From NCBI GenBank assembly GCA_003290465.1, contig CP030759.1:2108001-2172000 (forward strand): a stretch of 64,000 nucleotides of DNA. The letters run 5' to 3'. The translations under genes and the position numbers were made by a program. The DNA comes from Candidatus Sumerlaea chitinivorans (GTDB lineage Bacteria > Sumerlaeota > Sumerlaeia > Sumerlaeales > Sumerlaeaceae). Of this stretch, positions 44,722 through 53,651 are shown piece after piece (the first letter of the stretch is position 1; each line of letters opens with the position of its first letter). The notes under the pieces are model-generated. The model ran no database searches, was not told the DNA's origin, and saw only the letters and a program-made list of their open reading frames with translations.

Positions 44722-47301
44722 ATGGGATTTTATCTCTATGGGGCTTGCGTCGCGCGCGTTTCCGATGAGAAGATGGGTTTTGCGATGAGGATCTTCTGGA
44801 CCGCGCTCTTAAAGGCGATCAACTGGCTGCGCGCTTCCCGGCTTCGCAGCTGGATGACTGGGGTTGCTGGAGTAGTACTCGTCACGCTCGTCGCTGGGGA
44901 GCTCTGGCTTCGACTCACGCCGTTCGACGCCGCCACGCTCTTTCCGGCTGCGACCTCCACGGCTGTCTTCGATCGCGAGCATAGCCTTTTGCGCCTTTAT
45001 TTAGGTCAAGATGAACAATGGCGGTTGCCAGTGCGGCTGGCAGACGTTTCGCCGTGGGTCATTCATGCGACGGTGGCGGCTGAAGATCAGCGCTTCTGGC
45101 GTCACGGAGGGATAGACATGCAGGCAATTGTCCGTGCCGCCCTCCAGAACGTTCTTGCCGGCAGAATTGTCTCAGGCGCTTCCACGATCACCATGCAGGT
45201 CGTGGGGTTCAGTGAACCTCGCGAGCGCACTATGGGCCGGAAGATCCGCCAAATGGCGAAAGCGCTCTGGCTTGAGCGGCATGCCAGTAAGGAGGAGATT
45301 CTCGAGATCTATCTCACCAATGCGCCTTACGGTGGCAACATCTGTGGGATTGAGGCGGCGGCGCGTCGCTACTTTGGTAAGTCAGCGCGCGATCTCACCG
45401 CAAGCGAAGCCGCTTTACTTGCAGGCATTCCTCAGGCCCCAAACCGCTACCGCCCCGACCGAAACCCACAAGCGGCTTGGCGGCGGATGCAATATGTGCT
45501 GGCTCGCATGCGCGAGACTGGAGCTCTGGAGGAGGGCGAGTATCAGCGCCTGCGAGTGCAACGCCCCACAGTAAAAAGCGAGTCGCTGCGGGTGGCGAAT
45601 GCCCCTCACTTCTGTGACATGGTGCGAAGCTGGTATCCCACTCGCCCCCACCTTGTCACGACCCTCGACCTCGATACCCAAACCATGGCAGAAAACATCC
45701 TGCGTGAAACCATCGCGCATTTGGCTCCGTCGGGCGTGACAAACGGTGCAGCAGTGGTTCTCCACAATCCAACTGGCGAGGTGCGGGCACTCGTAGGAAG
45801 TGTGGACTACTGGAATCCTGTCATCTCAGGGCAAGTCAATGGTGCGGTCGCTTCACGAGCTGCCGGTTCCGCTCTCAAACCGCTCATTTACGCGACCGCT
45901 TTCGATCTGGGGCTACTTCTGCCGAGCAGTGTTCTTTATGATGTCCCGAGCATGTTTGGAGACTATGCGCCAGAGAACTTCGATCGCTCGTGGCGCGGTC
46001 TCATCCGAGCCGATAAAGCCTTGGCATGGTCGCTCAACATTCCGGCGATGGAGGTCTTAGAGCGCGTGGGGGTGGAGCGCATGCTCGCATACCTTGAACG
46101 GGCTGGCGTTCGCCCAACGAATCCTGAGAACCGCGACTATGGCCTCTCGCTCGCTGTGGGAACGTGTGGGGCGCGCCTTCTCGAGCTCACGAACGCGTAT
46201 GCGGCGATCGCACGGGGCGGCGAGTGGCGACCCTATCGCGTTCTACTTGATGACCCCACCGTGGCGCAGTCCAGCACTCTCGCAGCTGCCGAGCGCTCGA
46301 ACAAGGCGTGGCTTTCTAATTCGAATCGCACAAGTGCTACGCTTGAGTCTGCCCCCCAGACTCTCCACCCGACAACGCGCCTTTTCAGCGAGACGGCATG
46401 CTATTGGGTGACACGTGCACTTAGCGATCCTCGCCTTCGCTCTCCAGAGGAGCTTTCCCCCGAACTCCGAGGCTTTGCTGATGTCGCGTGGAAAACTGGA
46501 ACAAGCAACGGATATCGGGACGCGTGGACTATTGCCTACGATGCGAACTTTACCGTTGGGGTTTGGTTGGGAAACTTCGACGGTCGGCCAAGTCCGGCGC
46601 TCGTCGGCGCACGAGCCGCGGCGCCTGCAGCTCTGAAAATTCTGCGCGAGCTCCGTACGCGGCTGCCCATCCCCGAGCCGACGCGACTTCCCACCCCTCC
46701 AACGCATCTCGTTCCAGCAACGCTCTGCGCCGTCTCAGGCGAACTGGCCACTCCCGACTGCCCCACCACCCTGACTGGGGAATGCCTCGCCCTGCAGGCG
46801 AAGAGCGGGGGGGTTGGAGTCTCGCCACGATGCTCGATCCATCGGCGCATTCGCGTGGATACGGAAACCGGCGAACGACTCTGCGCGCGATGCCCAACGG
46901 ATCGCCTTTGGCATTACAAAGTGTTTGCCTTCTGGCCGGGGCCCGTGGCTGCGTGGTTGCGTGGCCAAGGACAGGTAGAAGAACTTCCGCCGCCGCATCT
47001 CCATTTGTGTTCGGCTGTGCAGGATCGCGCCGGCCCCTCCTTGCGCATCGTCACGCCACGGGCGGGCGAAACCTTCATCCTGAGCCCATCGCGTGATCGC
47101 ACCTTCCAGAAACTGGCACTGGAGGCGATTGCCCCAAGCGCCACGCAGAAGCTTTTTTGGTTTTTGGACAATGAGCTGTTTGCGGTGAAATCCCCCCACG
47201 AGGTGGTCTTCTGGGTTCCAACCGAAGGCATCCACGAGTTGCGCTGCGTGGATGAACAAGGCGGAGCGGATGCTGTTCGCTTCACAGTTCGCGTGGAATA
47301 G
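44722..47301 (+). CDS. pbpC: Penicillin-binding protein 1C
   Basis: 859 residues from the first ATG; ATGs 17 and 21 codons later are alternatives and closer to the membrane anchor. The glycosyltransferase domain has 'AAEDQRFWRHGGID' near 118 and 'GASTITMQV'. The transpeptidase has 'SALK' near 383, 'SLN' near 437 and 'KTGTSNG' near 590. The C-terminal 90 residues are the PBP1C-specific beta domain ('ITPRAGETFILSPSRDR'-like 'IVTPRAGETFIL'). It polymerises and may cross-link peptidoglycan. The alpha-2-macroglobulin gene that often accompanies pbpC is absent. Confidence 0.95.
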   Translation: MGFYLYGACVARVSDEKMGFAMRIFWTALLKAINWLRASRLRSWMTGVAGVVLVTLVAGELWLRLTPFDAATLFPAATSTAVFDREHSLLRLYLGQDEQWRLPVRLADVSPWVIHATVAAEDQRFWRHGGIDMQAIVRAALQNVLAGRIVSGASTITMQVVGFSEPRERTMGRKIRQMAKALWLERHASKEEILEIYLTNAPYGGNICGIEAAARRYFGKSARDLTASEAALLAGIPQAPNRYRPDRNPQAAWRRMQYVLARMRETGALEEGEYQRLRVQRPTVKSESLRVANAPHFCDMVRSWYPTRPHLVTTLDLDTQTMAENILRETIAHLAPSGVTNGAAVVLHNPTGEVRALVGSVDYWNPVISGQVNGAVASRAAGSALKPLIYATAFDLGLLLPSSVLYDVPSMFGDYAPENFDRSWRGLIRADKALAWSLNIPAMEVLERVGVERMLAYLERAGVRPTNPENRDYGLSLAVGTCGARLLELTNAYAAIARGGEWRPYRVLLDDPTVAQSSTLAAAERSNKAWLSNSNRTSATLESAPQTLHPTTRLFSETACYWVTRALSDPRLRSPEELSPELRGFADVAWKTGTSNGYRDAWTIAYDANFTVGVWLGNFDGRPSPALVGARAAAPAALKILRELRTRLPIPEPTRLPTPPTHLVPATLCAVSGELATPDCPTTLTGECLALQAKSGGVGVSPRCSIHRRIRVDTETGERLCARCPTDRLWHYKVFAFWPGPVAAWLRGQGQVEELPPPHLHLCSAVQDRAGPSLRIVTPRAGETFILSPSRDRTFQKLALEAIAPSATQKLFWFLDNELFAVKSPHEVVFWVPTEGIHELRCVDEQGGADAVRFTVRVE

Positions 47302-47304
47302 CTT

Positions 47305-47351
47305 GTGTCCGACACCAAAAGGTTAGGCGAAAAGCGTGGGACAGGTGTACC
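47305..47351. repeat. Possible REP-like palindromic element after pbpC
   Basis: GTGTC-C-GACAC (47305-47315) is followed by GGGACAGGTGTACC (47338-47351). TGTCC pairs with GGACA and ACACC pairs with GGTGT between the two boxes, giving alternative hairpins. It starts 4 nt after the pbpC stop. It could be an intergenic repeat or a degraded element end; only one copy was noticed here. Confidence 0.35.
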
Positions 47352-47489
47352 GTTTTTCTTGGACTTTTTTCCGAAATCGTATGCATAAATGTTTGTCGCG
47401 TGGCTGCGATACGTCGGCGGCGCAATTTTGACGCCAAAGTGCGTCCCAGTTTTGAATCTTCATTTTTTCAATTCATGGAGAATTGACGC

Positions 47490-48674
47490 ATGAGCGAATC
47501 GAATGCGGGCAAGGAATCCGACAAGGCGCCCTCGGTAGCGTCGGGCCATCCCCGACCGCAGGTTTCCCAACCCGCCTCGCCGCTTGCTCCTATTTTGGGG
47601 CAATACCCGTGGATGCGTACGCTTCTCGACTCAGTGCCCTCGGTTCTTGCAGTGCTCGACAACACCCGACGCATCGTGTATGTGAATCAGTCGCTGCAGA
47701 AAGTAGCACGCCGAGATTGTGAGGAAGAAGTCTGTGGGTTACGTTTGGGGGAGGTGTTGGATTGCCGCCACGCCCAAGACCCGCCCGATGGCTGCGGCAG
47801 CACTCCCGCTTGCACTACCTGCGGCGCCGTCCGCACAATTACGGCTGCCCTTCAAGGGAAAAGCGCGACGGCCAACGCTCGCATCGTGCGCCGGGATGGC
47901 AGGGTTTTCGAGTTTCAAGCTCACTCGATCCCATTCAAAGATGGCGGCACCCCCTATGTGATTTTGTCGCTCTCCGACATCACCCACGAGAACCGCCGCG
48001 CCACGCTGGAGTACTTGTTTGGCGACGATGTCCTGAATCTGGCTATACGAATTCATGGATTTGCGCAATTTCTCACCGAGGTTTCGCCGGATCGCCTCGC
48101 TGAGTTAAAAGAGCGAATCAGCAATCTCACAGGGCTACTGGTGGAGAAAATCGGCTCCTATCAAACGCTCCGTGCAGCCGAAGAGGGCACCCTCACCGTC
48201 CACCCAGTGAGCTTGGAAAGCCGCGGGCTGCTTGAGCAACTGGTCGAACGTTTCCGCGATAGTGACATTGCACGTGATAAAGTGCTTTTGATCCGCCCGG
48301 AGGCACAGAACGTGGTGTTTTCCTCGGACCGAACACTCCTTATGCAAGCACTTCGTGCTCTGACAGAGAACGCACTGGAAGCATCGGCGACGGGTGAAAC
48401 GGTCACGCTGAGTTGTGGCCCCACCTCCCACGGTGTTGTCTTTGAGGTCCACAATCCCAGCGCCATGAGCTATGAAGCTCAGCTGCAGATTTTCGTCCGC
48501 GGCTTCAGCACGAAAGGGCGAGGCCGGGGGCTTGGGACCTATGCAGCACGCCTTTTTGTCGAATCCTATCTGGGCGGTCGCGTGGGATTTGTCTCGAATG
48601 CTGAGGCCGGCACGACGTTTCGCATCGAGCTCCCACTTCACCTTGCAGGGAGCGACGGCGCAGTGAGTGAATGA
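47490..48674 (+). CDS. PAS-domain histidine kinase-like protein with Cys cluster, phosphoacceptor His apparently missing
   Basis: 394 residues with GGAG 10 nt before the ATG. A PAS domain (about 42-165) contains an inserted Cys/His group: C92-x-H94, C102, C108, C111 ('GCGSTPACTTCGAV'), which could bind metal or an Fe-S cluster. A dimerisation helix starts 'YLFGDDVLNLAIRIHGFAQFL'; relatives I recall read 'FFHDVLNTAGG' there, so the phosphoacceptor His appears replaced by Asp179. The ATPase domain looks intact ('ENALEAS', 'GRGLGTYAARLF'). No transmembrane helix: a cytosolic redox sensor is likely. It may act without autophosphorylation. The TlpA-like lipoprotein gene follows 27 nt later. Confidence 0.85.
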   Translation: MSESNAGKESDKAPSVASGHPRPQVSQPASPLAPILGQYPWMRTLLDSVPSVLAVLDNTRRIVYVNQSLQKVARRDCEEEVCGLRLGEVLDCRHAQDPPDGCGSTPACTTCGAVRTITAALQGKSATANARIVRRDGRVFEFQAHSIPFKDGGTPYVILSLSDITHENRRATLEYLFGDDVLNLAIRIHGFAQFLTEVSPDRLAELKERISNLTGLLVEKIGSYQTLRAAEEGTLTVHPVSLESRGLLEQLVERFRDSDIARDKVLLIRPEAQNVVFSSDRTLLMQALRALTENALEASATGETVTLSCGPTSHGVVFEVHNPSAMSYEAQLQIFVRGFSTKGRGRGLGTYAARLFVESYLGGRVGFVSNAEAGTTFRIELPLHLAGSDGAVSE

Positions 48675-48701
48675 TTCACCCTCAATCCACTAAGTACGTG
48701 C

Positions 48702-49241
48702 ATGAATCAGTTAGTTCCGAAAACCACCCGAAAAGTATGGTCCATTTTCGCCGTTCTTGCGGTTACTGCGATGTGCCTCCTTGCGTGCCGTGGCGGCACT
48801 TCCGATTGGCGCGTGTCGGAGGGACAGCTGCTCCCTGAATTTACGCTGCGCACGCCCGACGGCAAGTTGGTCTCAACTTCTGAGTACCGCGGCAAGATTG
48901 TCGTGATGACGCGTTTTGCGACGTGGTGCCCACCGTGTAAGATCGAGCTCGGAGAGCTTCAAAAACGCGTCTGGGAACCCATGAAAGATCGCGGAGTCAT
49001 GGTCGTGGCGGTGTCGTCAGGCGAGGATCCGCAGACCGTTGCATCCTATGTGGAGCGCGAAGGGCTCACCTTCCCTGTGCTTGTGGACCCAAGCGGGGAA
49101 TTTGCCCGTGGAGTGGGCGGCAACTCGATCCCACGCCTGATGCTCCTCGACCGTGATCAGTACATCCGCAAGCTTCACGTGGGCTATTACGAACCGGAAT
49201 TCCAAAAGCTTGTGGAAGAAGTCGAGGCGCTTGCGCGCTGA
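48702..49241 (+). CDS. TlpA/ResA-like thioredoxin-fold lipoprotein
   Basis: 179 residues. The signal ends in 'LLAC' with lipid-carrying C29. The thioredoxin-like domain has 'ATWCPPCK' (C76, C79), the proline of 'SIPRLMLLD' as cis-Pro, and the AhpC/TSA-type 'FTLRTPDGKLVSTSEYRGKIVVM' entry. It should reduce disulfides in the periplasm, for instance of apocytochrome c, supplied by DsbD. It follows the Cys-rich PAS kinase-like gene by 27 nt and is probably co-transcribed. Confidence 0.93.
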   Translation: MNQLVPKTTRKVWSIFAVLAVTAMCLLACRGGTSDWRVSEGQLLPEFTLRTPDGKLVSTSEYRGKIVVMTRFATWCPPCKIELGELQKRVWEPMKDRGVMVVAVSSGEDPQTVASYVEREGLTFPVLVDPSGEFARGVGGNSIPRLMLLDRDQYIRKLHVGYYEPEFQKLVEEVEALAR

Positions 49242-49279
49242 CAGCTTGCGCGCCTAAGTCACGACTTCGCTGCACCCTA

Positions 49280-50644
49280 TTATCGGCGGCCTGCCTGGGT
49301 TTGACGACGGTTCGTACTTCTTGGCTTTTCGCCGGCTTTGGGCTGGGTGAACATCATGGCCACGCCACCTTTGTCGAACCAAGCCTTTGCGAGCTGCGCG
49401 GGCGTCCATTCGTTGTACTGCCCCCAATCCTTACTTGCCGAGTCGTGCACAAGTAACGTCCCGTGGGGTGTGATCCCGACGAGCACCACAATGTGGCCCT
49501 CGGTTCCGCGTCGCCGGTAGATTCGCGGGGGATTGGGGATCTCCCCGTGTTTGAATCGTATGGAACAGAGGATTACCGAGCCTTTTTCCAGCTCCCCGAC
49601 AACATCGTCCCAATGCCGGAATCGCGTGATGTAGCCCCGCACCCCCTGCTGGGCCAACGCTTGTACCACGCGATGCCATACGCCGAACAGGTCACTGACG
49701 GGATCGTATATTTGCGCCGCGAGCTCCTGGGTGGGGAGGTCCAACCCGAAACCTGTTGCCGCCATCGCAGCACTTGCTGGCGCACAAATCCGCCCGATCC
49801 ATTTCGTGTTTGCGATGACCTGTGAGCGGAATTTCACGGGTAAGAGCAACGTCGTGGCACGCTCATCGATTGCTATTCGCGCGGCACGTTTTGCTCTCCC
49901 AAACGACCGGAAGAGCTTCTCATCGCCAAGCGTGTTCGAATAAGAAAGAGCAAGTAGGCGCAGGGTCGGCGCAGACTGTCCACCGTGCTGGCGCACGAGT
50001 TCGACACGCACCTGCACGCGGTCGGCGGGCTCTCGCAGCAAGAGCGAATCGTATTCGTAGCGCCCCACACCTAAGTCGAAGACGCGTGTTGTGCCAAGAT
50101 CCGTGGCAATGCCCCACGACCCCGCTTCGAACCAGTCGGTCCATGCTCGCCGTGACCCCACGCGCATCCAGACTCGAAGGCCGGTGCCCGGTGGCGTGGT
50201 TGCGTTCCACGACGGAATCGCTTCGTTGAAAGGAAAACGCAAGCGCCGCTCGCCAAGGGTGAGCACCCCCGTTGTCACTTCCGGAGCCAAGGTCACCCCG
50301 CTGCCATCGGTCTGCGGCACCACGCCCTCGGCCTGTGCACCCGACATCAGATCGCGCGCCCCTTCTACAATGAGGAGTGCATCCACAGAATAGGGCGGGT
50401 TGGTGAAGACGTTTGCCGGCGCTTGGCCTGCGGGAAGTAAGATGGCGAACACCAAAAGCGGCACAGCGACAAGCCACGTAAAGGGGTTTCGGCGCACTTG
50501 AACGCCTTTTTCAGCCTGCTCAAGCAGTGAGATGTTGCGAAGGCGCGCCCCCCAACCGTACGGCTCAGCGATGCTACGTGCTGCATTGCTTGCATAGCTC
50601 ATGTCCGCTTCGGAGCCGACTCGGTATGTCTTTCCGCCAGCCAT
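49280..50644 (-). CDS. Exported C39-like cysteine peptidase
   Basis: 454 residues from the ATG at 50644, which has GAGGT upstream and begins 2 nt after the pyrK stop; the longer frame to 50782 lies inside pyrK. A transmembrane or signal segment is at 54-72. Residues 115-240 form a beta-sandwich ('FPFNEAIPSWNATTPPGTGL'), as often precedes this peptidase. The papain-like domain has C287 ('GRICAPASAAM'), H384 ('EGHIVVLVG') and D401 ('LVHDSAS'). Peptidase_C39_2-type proteins may cleave peptides or peptidoglycan outside the membrane. The link with pyrK is unusual. Confidence 0.85.
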   Translation of the reverse strand: MAGGKTYRVGSEADMSYASNAARSIAEPYGWGARLRNISLLEQAEKGVQVRRNPFTWLVAVPLLVFAILLPAGQAPANVFTNPPYSVDALLIVEGARDLMSGAQAEGVVPQTDGSGVTLAPEVTTGVLTLGERRLRFPFNEAIPSWNATTPPGTGLRVWMRVGSRRAWTDWFEAGSWGIATDLGTTRVFDLGVGRYEYDSLLLREPADRVQVRVELVRQHGGQSAPTLRLLALSYSNTLGDEKLFRSFGRAKRAARIAIDERATTLLLPVKFRSQVIANTKWIGRICAPASAAMAATGFGLDLPTQELAAQIYDPVSDLFGVWHRVVQALAQQGVRGYITRFRHWDDVVGELEKGSVILCSIRFKHGEIPNPPRIYRRRGTEGHIVVLVGITPHGTLLVHDSASKDWGQYNEWTPAQLAKAWFDKGGVAMMFTQPKAGEKPRSTNRRQTQAGRR

Positions 50645-50646
50645 TT

Positions 50647-51453
50647 TCAGTACCTCGCCAACTTCTCCAACAATTCTTCGAAACAGATTTCGTCCGCAGA
50701 GAACACCGGGCCTTCGCGACAGGTGGTCTTCAACCCTTGCTTCGTAGGGACCACACATCCAAGACACGCGCCGACACCGCACCCCATGCGGTTCTCAAGC
50801 GAGACGTAACAGGGCGTGCGGGGCTCAGCCACTTCCGCGACCGTACGAGCCACAGCCGCGAGCATCGGCGTGGGACCGCACGCATACACCGCAAGGCGAC
50901 CTTCTGCTACAAGTAAATCGCGCAAGGGATCGGTGGCCAGACCGCGTCGCCCAAGCGAGCCATCCTCCGTTGTTACGATCACTCGGTCGAACGCAGCTTT
51001 CCATTCGGAAAGGAGGTAAACTGCATCTGCACTCCGCGCTCCGTAGATAAGTGTCCGGCGGTTGTGGTTGCTCACATTCCACCGAGCCAAAAAAGCCAGC
51101 GGCGCGATGCCGTATCCGCCAGCCACCATCACCGCGTCACGCGTGAAATCGTAGGGGAACGGATTGCCCAGCGGCCCGACGAGATCCACTTCATCACCGA
51201 TGCGGCGCGAAGCAAGTAGCGCAGTGCCCGTACGCACGACCTTGAACATGACCTCGACGTGTGTGTGCCCATCGCTCCAAAGGATGCTGATTGGGCGCCG
51301 CAGAAGCGGGGCGGTTTGCGGGCTCACGCGAATGTGCAAGAACTGCCCCGGCGCACACTCGCGTGCAATTTGCGGCGCCTCATACACATGTCGGAAAGTT
51401 GTTGGATCGAGCTCATGAGCCTCCACGAGCCGAGCCAGCACACGGTATTTCAT
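50647..51453 (-). CDS. pyrK: Dihydroorotate dehydrogenase electron-transfer subunit-like protein
   Basis: 268 residues. The FAD domain has 'LLRRPISI' and 'GPLGNPF', the NAD domain 'VMVAGGYGIAPL' and 'YACGPTPML', and the 2Fe-2S site is C225, C230, C233, C245 ('MGCGVGACLGCV'). PyrK passes electrons from PyrD to NAD in pyrimidine synthesis. No pyrD adjoins. Its ATG overlaps the CheY stop (ATGA), and the peptidase follows after 2 nt. It could serve another oxidoreductase, but the sequence fits PyrK well. Confidence 0.9.
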   Translation of the reverse strand: MKYRVLARLVEAHELDPTTFRHVYEAPQIARECAPGQFLHIRVSPQTAPLLRRPISILWSDGHTHVEVMFKVVRTGTALLASRRIGDEVDLVGPLGNPFPYDFTRDAVMVAGGYGIAPLAFLARWNVSNHNRRTLIYGARSADAVYLLSEWKAAFDRVIVTTEDGSLGRRGLATDPLRDLLVAEGRLAVYACGPTPMLAAVARTVAEVAEPRTPCYVSLENRMGCGVGACLGCVVPTKQGLKTTCREGPVFSADEICFEELLEKLARY

Positions 51454-51818
51454 CCCTCGCCCAGCGCCTTGCGGATCTTTGCTTTAAGGTCGTCCAGATC
51501 CACGGGTTTCGTGACGTAGTCGCTCACCCGCGCTTCCCAAATGGTAAAATCGTCTTTCAGGCCGCGGACCGCCGTGCACATGATCACAGGGAGATCCTCA
51601 TATTTCTTACGCAGTTGCTCGAGGACCTCAATTCCCGTCATGTCGGGCATGCGGATGTCCAAAACTACGAGATCTGGTTGAAAAATATCAAGCTTGGCCA
51701 GCGCATCGGCCCCGCTGTCGGCCGTGGCGACCTCATAGCCCGCCTCTTCAAGTTCATCGCGAAAGAGAGTGCGAATGTTTTTCTCGTCATCAACGATGAG
51801 AATGCGTTTCTTTTCCAT
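51450..51818 (-). CDS. Single-domain response regulator, CheY/Spo0F-like
   Basis: 122 residues from the ATG at 51818 with GGCGAGG just upstream; a GTG at 51845 is in frame. The acidic pair D10/D11, phospho-accepting D54 ('VVLDIRMPD'), the Thr of 'MCTA' (near 82) and Lys of 'VTKPVD' (near 104) are all present. There is no output domain. It is orphan: no kinase adjoins, although two orphan kinases lie in the window. Overlap with pyrK couples their translation. Confidence 0.93.
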   Translation of the reverse strand: MEKKRILIVDDEKNIRTLFRDELEEAGYEVATADSGADALAKLDIFQPDLVVLDIRMPDMTGIEVLEQLRKKYEDLPVIMCTAVRGLKDDFTIWEARVSDYVTKPVDLDDLKAKIRKALGEG

Positions 51819-52041
51819 GGGCCTCGCCGCTTTTGACAGATTCACTCACGCGCTTTACCATTGCTGCTCTAATTCCCCTTACCCTCACAAGCAAGAAATT
51901 ACAGCGTGCGGGCTGGCTGCATGTAGTTGCTGCAGTTCGCCTCGACGTTTTTCCCGCGGCGGCACACGCCAATCCAGCGGCACAACACTAAATTCAGCCG
52001 ATCTGGCAAAGACTTCGGCGCCCTTTGCAAAGCTCGCGACA

Positions 52042-53490
52042 CTATCGTTTCGGAGTAGCCTTAGGGGTAGCTTTGCTTGCGGACGTTTTGGTCGGCGTCT
52101 TAGCCGGCGTTTTTGCCTCCGAGGAGCTGCGGCGGACATTCGCGGGCTCGATGCGCGTTGTGGCCTTGGGGCGCGGCGTCTGCGCGACACGCGGGCTCTT
52201 GCGCGACTCAACGCGCTCGGTCTGGCGCAGCGTGGCTGAAGGAGCCGTCGGCTTGACCGTCGGGCGCGTGGGCTTCGTGGCCGCTGGAGCAGTGGTTTCC
52301 GTCGCTTGGGCACTGCGGCCTCCGGCAACCATGGTCACAGTCGTATCCTCGACGCCAACCACCGATTTGTTGGCCTGCGGCACCGTCGCGGTCGTCGGCA
52401 CATCGACCTTGCGCAATTCACCCCCCAACGTGATTTCGTAAAGCGTCTCTTCACGTGGCTCCTGATCTTCGGTCTCAAAGATTTCTTTCTGCACAAGAAC
52501 GGTTTGGGAGTCTCGCCATTGGGTACGATACCGATACCCGCCAAAGTGTCCGAGGGGCTCCGTATCCGACGTTTCTCCTGCACTCGAATCTAACCCATTG
52601 GACTGCTCGCCACCGTCCGGCGTGTCCCTCAGACACGTGAGTTCCAGCGAGGAATCCAGCTCGAGCACCTTCACTTTGCTCAACGCATCGGCTGCATTCT
52701 CCGCCTGAAGAGTCGCAAGAATGAGCGACGGCTTGTCATTCACACATGCCAGCACTGCCATGTGTGTTTCCTCGGCATTGAAGGATTCCGTCGCCTCTTC
52801 GAGGCGCAGGTCGCTGACTTTATTCTTCTCGAGAAATTCCTGATACGCGTAGAGCGCTGCCCGAACCTGCTCAGCAAACACGAGCGGGAATGGATTGATT
52901 TCATACGGCGGCAGAGGGCGAAGCAACAGGGGAAAGACAGAACGCCCTCGGCGGGTGATGTTCGATACTCGCAGGACGCGCCCGGCATACAGGGTCGCAT
53001 CAAAACTCGTGAGCTCGCGCTCCACCGTATCGGTGGCCGCTAAGCGACGCGTGAAAGCCACGAATTCCACCTGCACTGCTTCGCCGCTGTCCGCGTTGAA
53101 ATAAACCACCCCGTTTGCATTCTTCGACACATTGTAGGTGAAGGCCGCCCAGTGCTCATCGAGCCAGAGGGGAGGATTGATCAGGCGCACCTGACTTGCT
53201 TCGATGCGGCGTTGGCGTGTCACCGTACCCTGCGAATCGGTCACACGCACCAACATACGTCCCGAGTAGCGCTCCGGCTCGCCATTGATGATTCGCGAAA
53301 TGTGGTCCACCACGAACATTCGCGATCCGTCCGGCGACGGCACAGGGCGGGTGCTCTCCACGATCGTGCGCACCTGCCCCCACACGCATACCGCCCACGC
53401 CCATAACACCGCTACTGCAAGCCACTGTGCCGCGCGCCCTGTACCACCGTTTCTTCTTCTCATGATTCCCATGCCATTAGCCGTGGTCAT
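52042..53490 (-). CDS. Exported protein of unknown function with histone-H1-like basic tail
   Basis: 482 residues from the ATG at 53490; ATGs at 53472 and 53463 are alternatives. A signal or anchor (about 'WLAVAVLWAWAVCVWGQ') leads to a beta-rich region starting 'STRPVPSPDGSRMFVVD', like TolB-type propeller blades, then a mixed region with two acidic stretches. The last 100 residues are Thr/Ala/Pro/Lys/Arg-rich, ending with repeats 'AKTPTKTSASKATPKATPKR', resembling histone H1 or a wall-binding tail. Function unknown; if exported, the basic tail could bind acidic polymers. Confidence 0.7.
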   Translation of the reverse strand: MTTANGMGIMRRRNGGTGRAAQWLAVAVLWAWAVCVWGQVRTIVESTRPVPSPDGSRMFVVDHISRIINGEPERYSGRMLVRVTDSQGTVTRQRRIEASQVRLINPPLWLDEHWAAFTYNVSKNANGVVYFNADSGEAVQVEFVAFTRRLAATDTVERELTSFDATLYAGRVLRVSNITRRGRSVFPLLLRPLPPYEINPFPLVFAEQVRAALYAYQEFLEKNKVSDLRLEEATESFNAEETHMAVLACVNDKPSLILATLQAENAADALSKVKVLELDSSLELTCLRDTPDGGEQSNGLDSSAGETSDTEPLGHFGGYRYRTQWRDSQTVLVQKEIFETEDQEPREETLYEITLGGELRKVDVPTTATVPQANKSVVGVEDTTVTMVAGGRSAQATETTAPAATKPTRPTVKPTAPSATLRQTERVESRKSPRVAQTPRPKATTRIEPANVRRSSSEAKTPAKTPTKTSASKATPKATPKR

Positions 53491-53651
53491 TCTATCCGTC
53501 AACTACCGAGCTGCTGCAAAATCGTTCCAGCCGTTGCGCGCAATGCAGGCGGCACTTGACGTTTCCCCAGAATCCATTCCCAATAGGTAGCTTCCGTGGC
53601 GAGATTCACCCCATAGCCTCGTATGGGGCCAGAAAAGCGAGCAAAGAGACC

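Noticed and set aside
50645-50782. Longer N-terminus of the C39-like peptidase
   Set aside because: It would overlap 136 nt of pyrK, while the ATG at 50644 has a good ribosome site and fits the signal segment.
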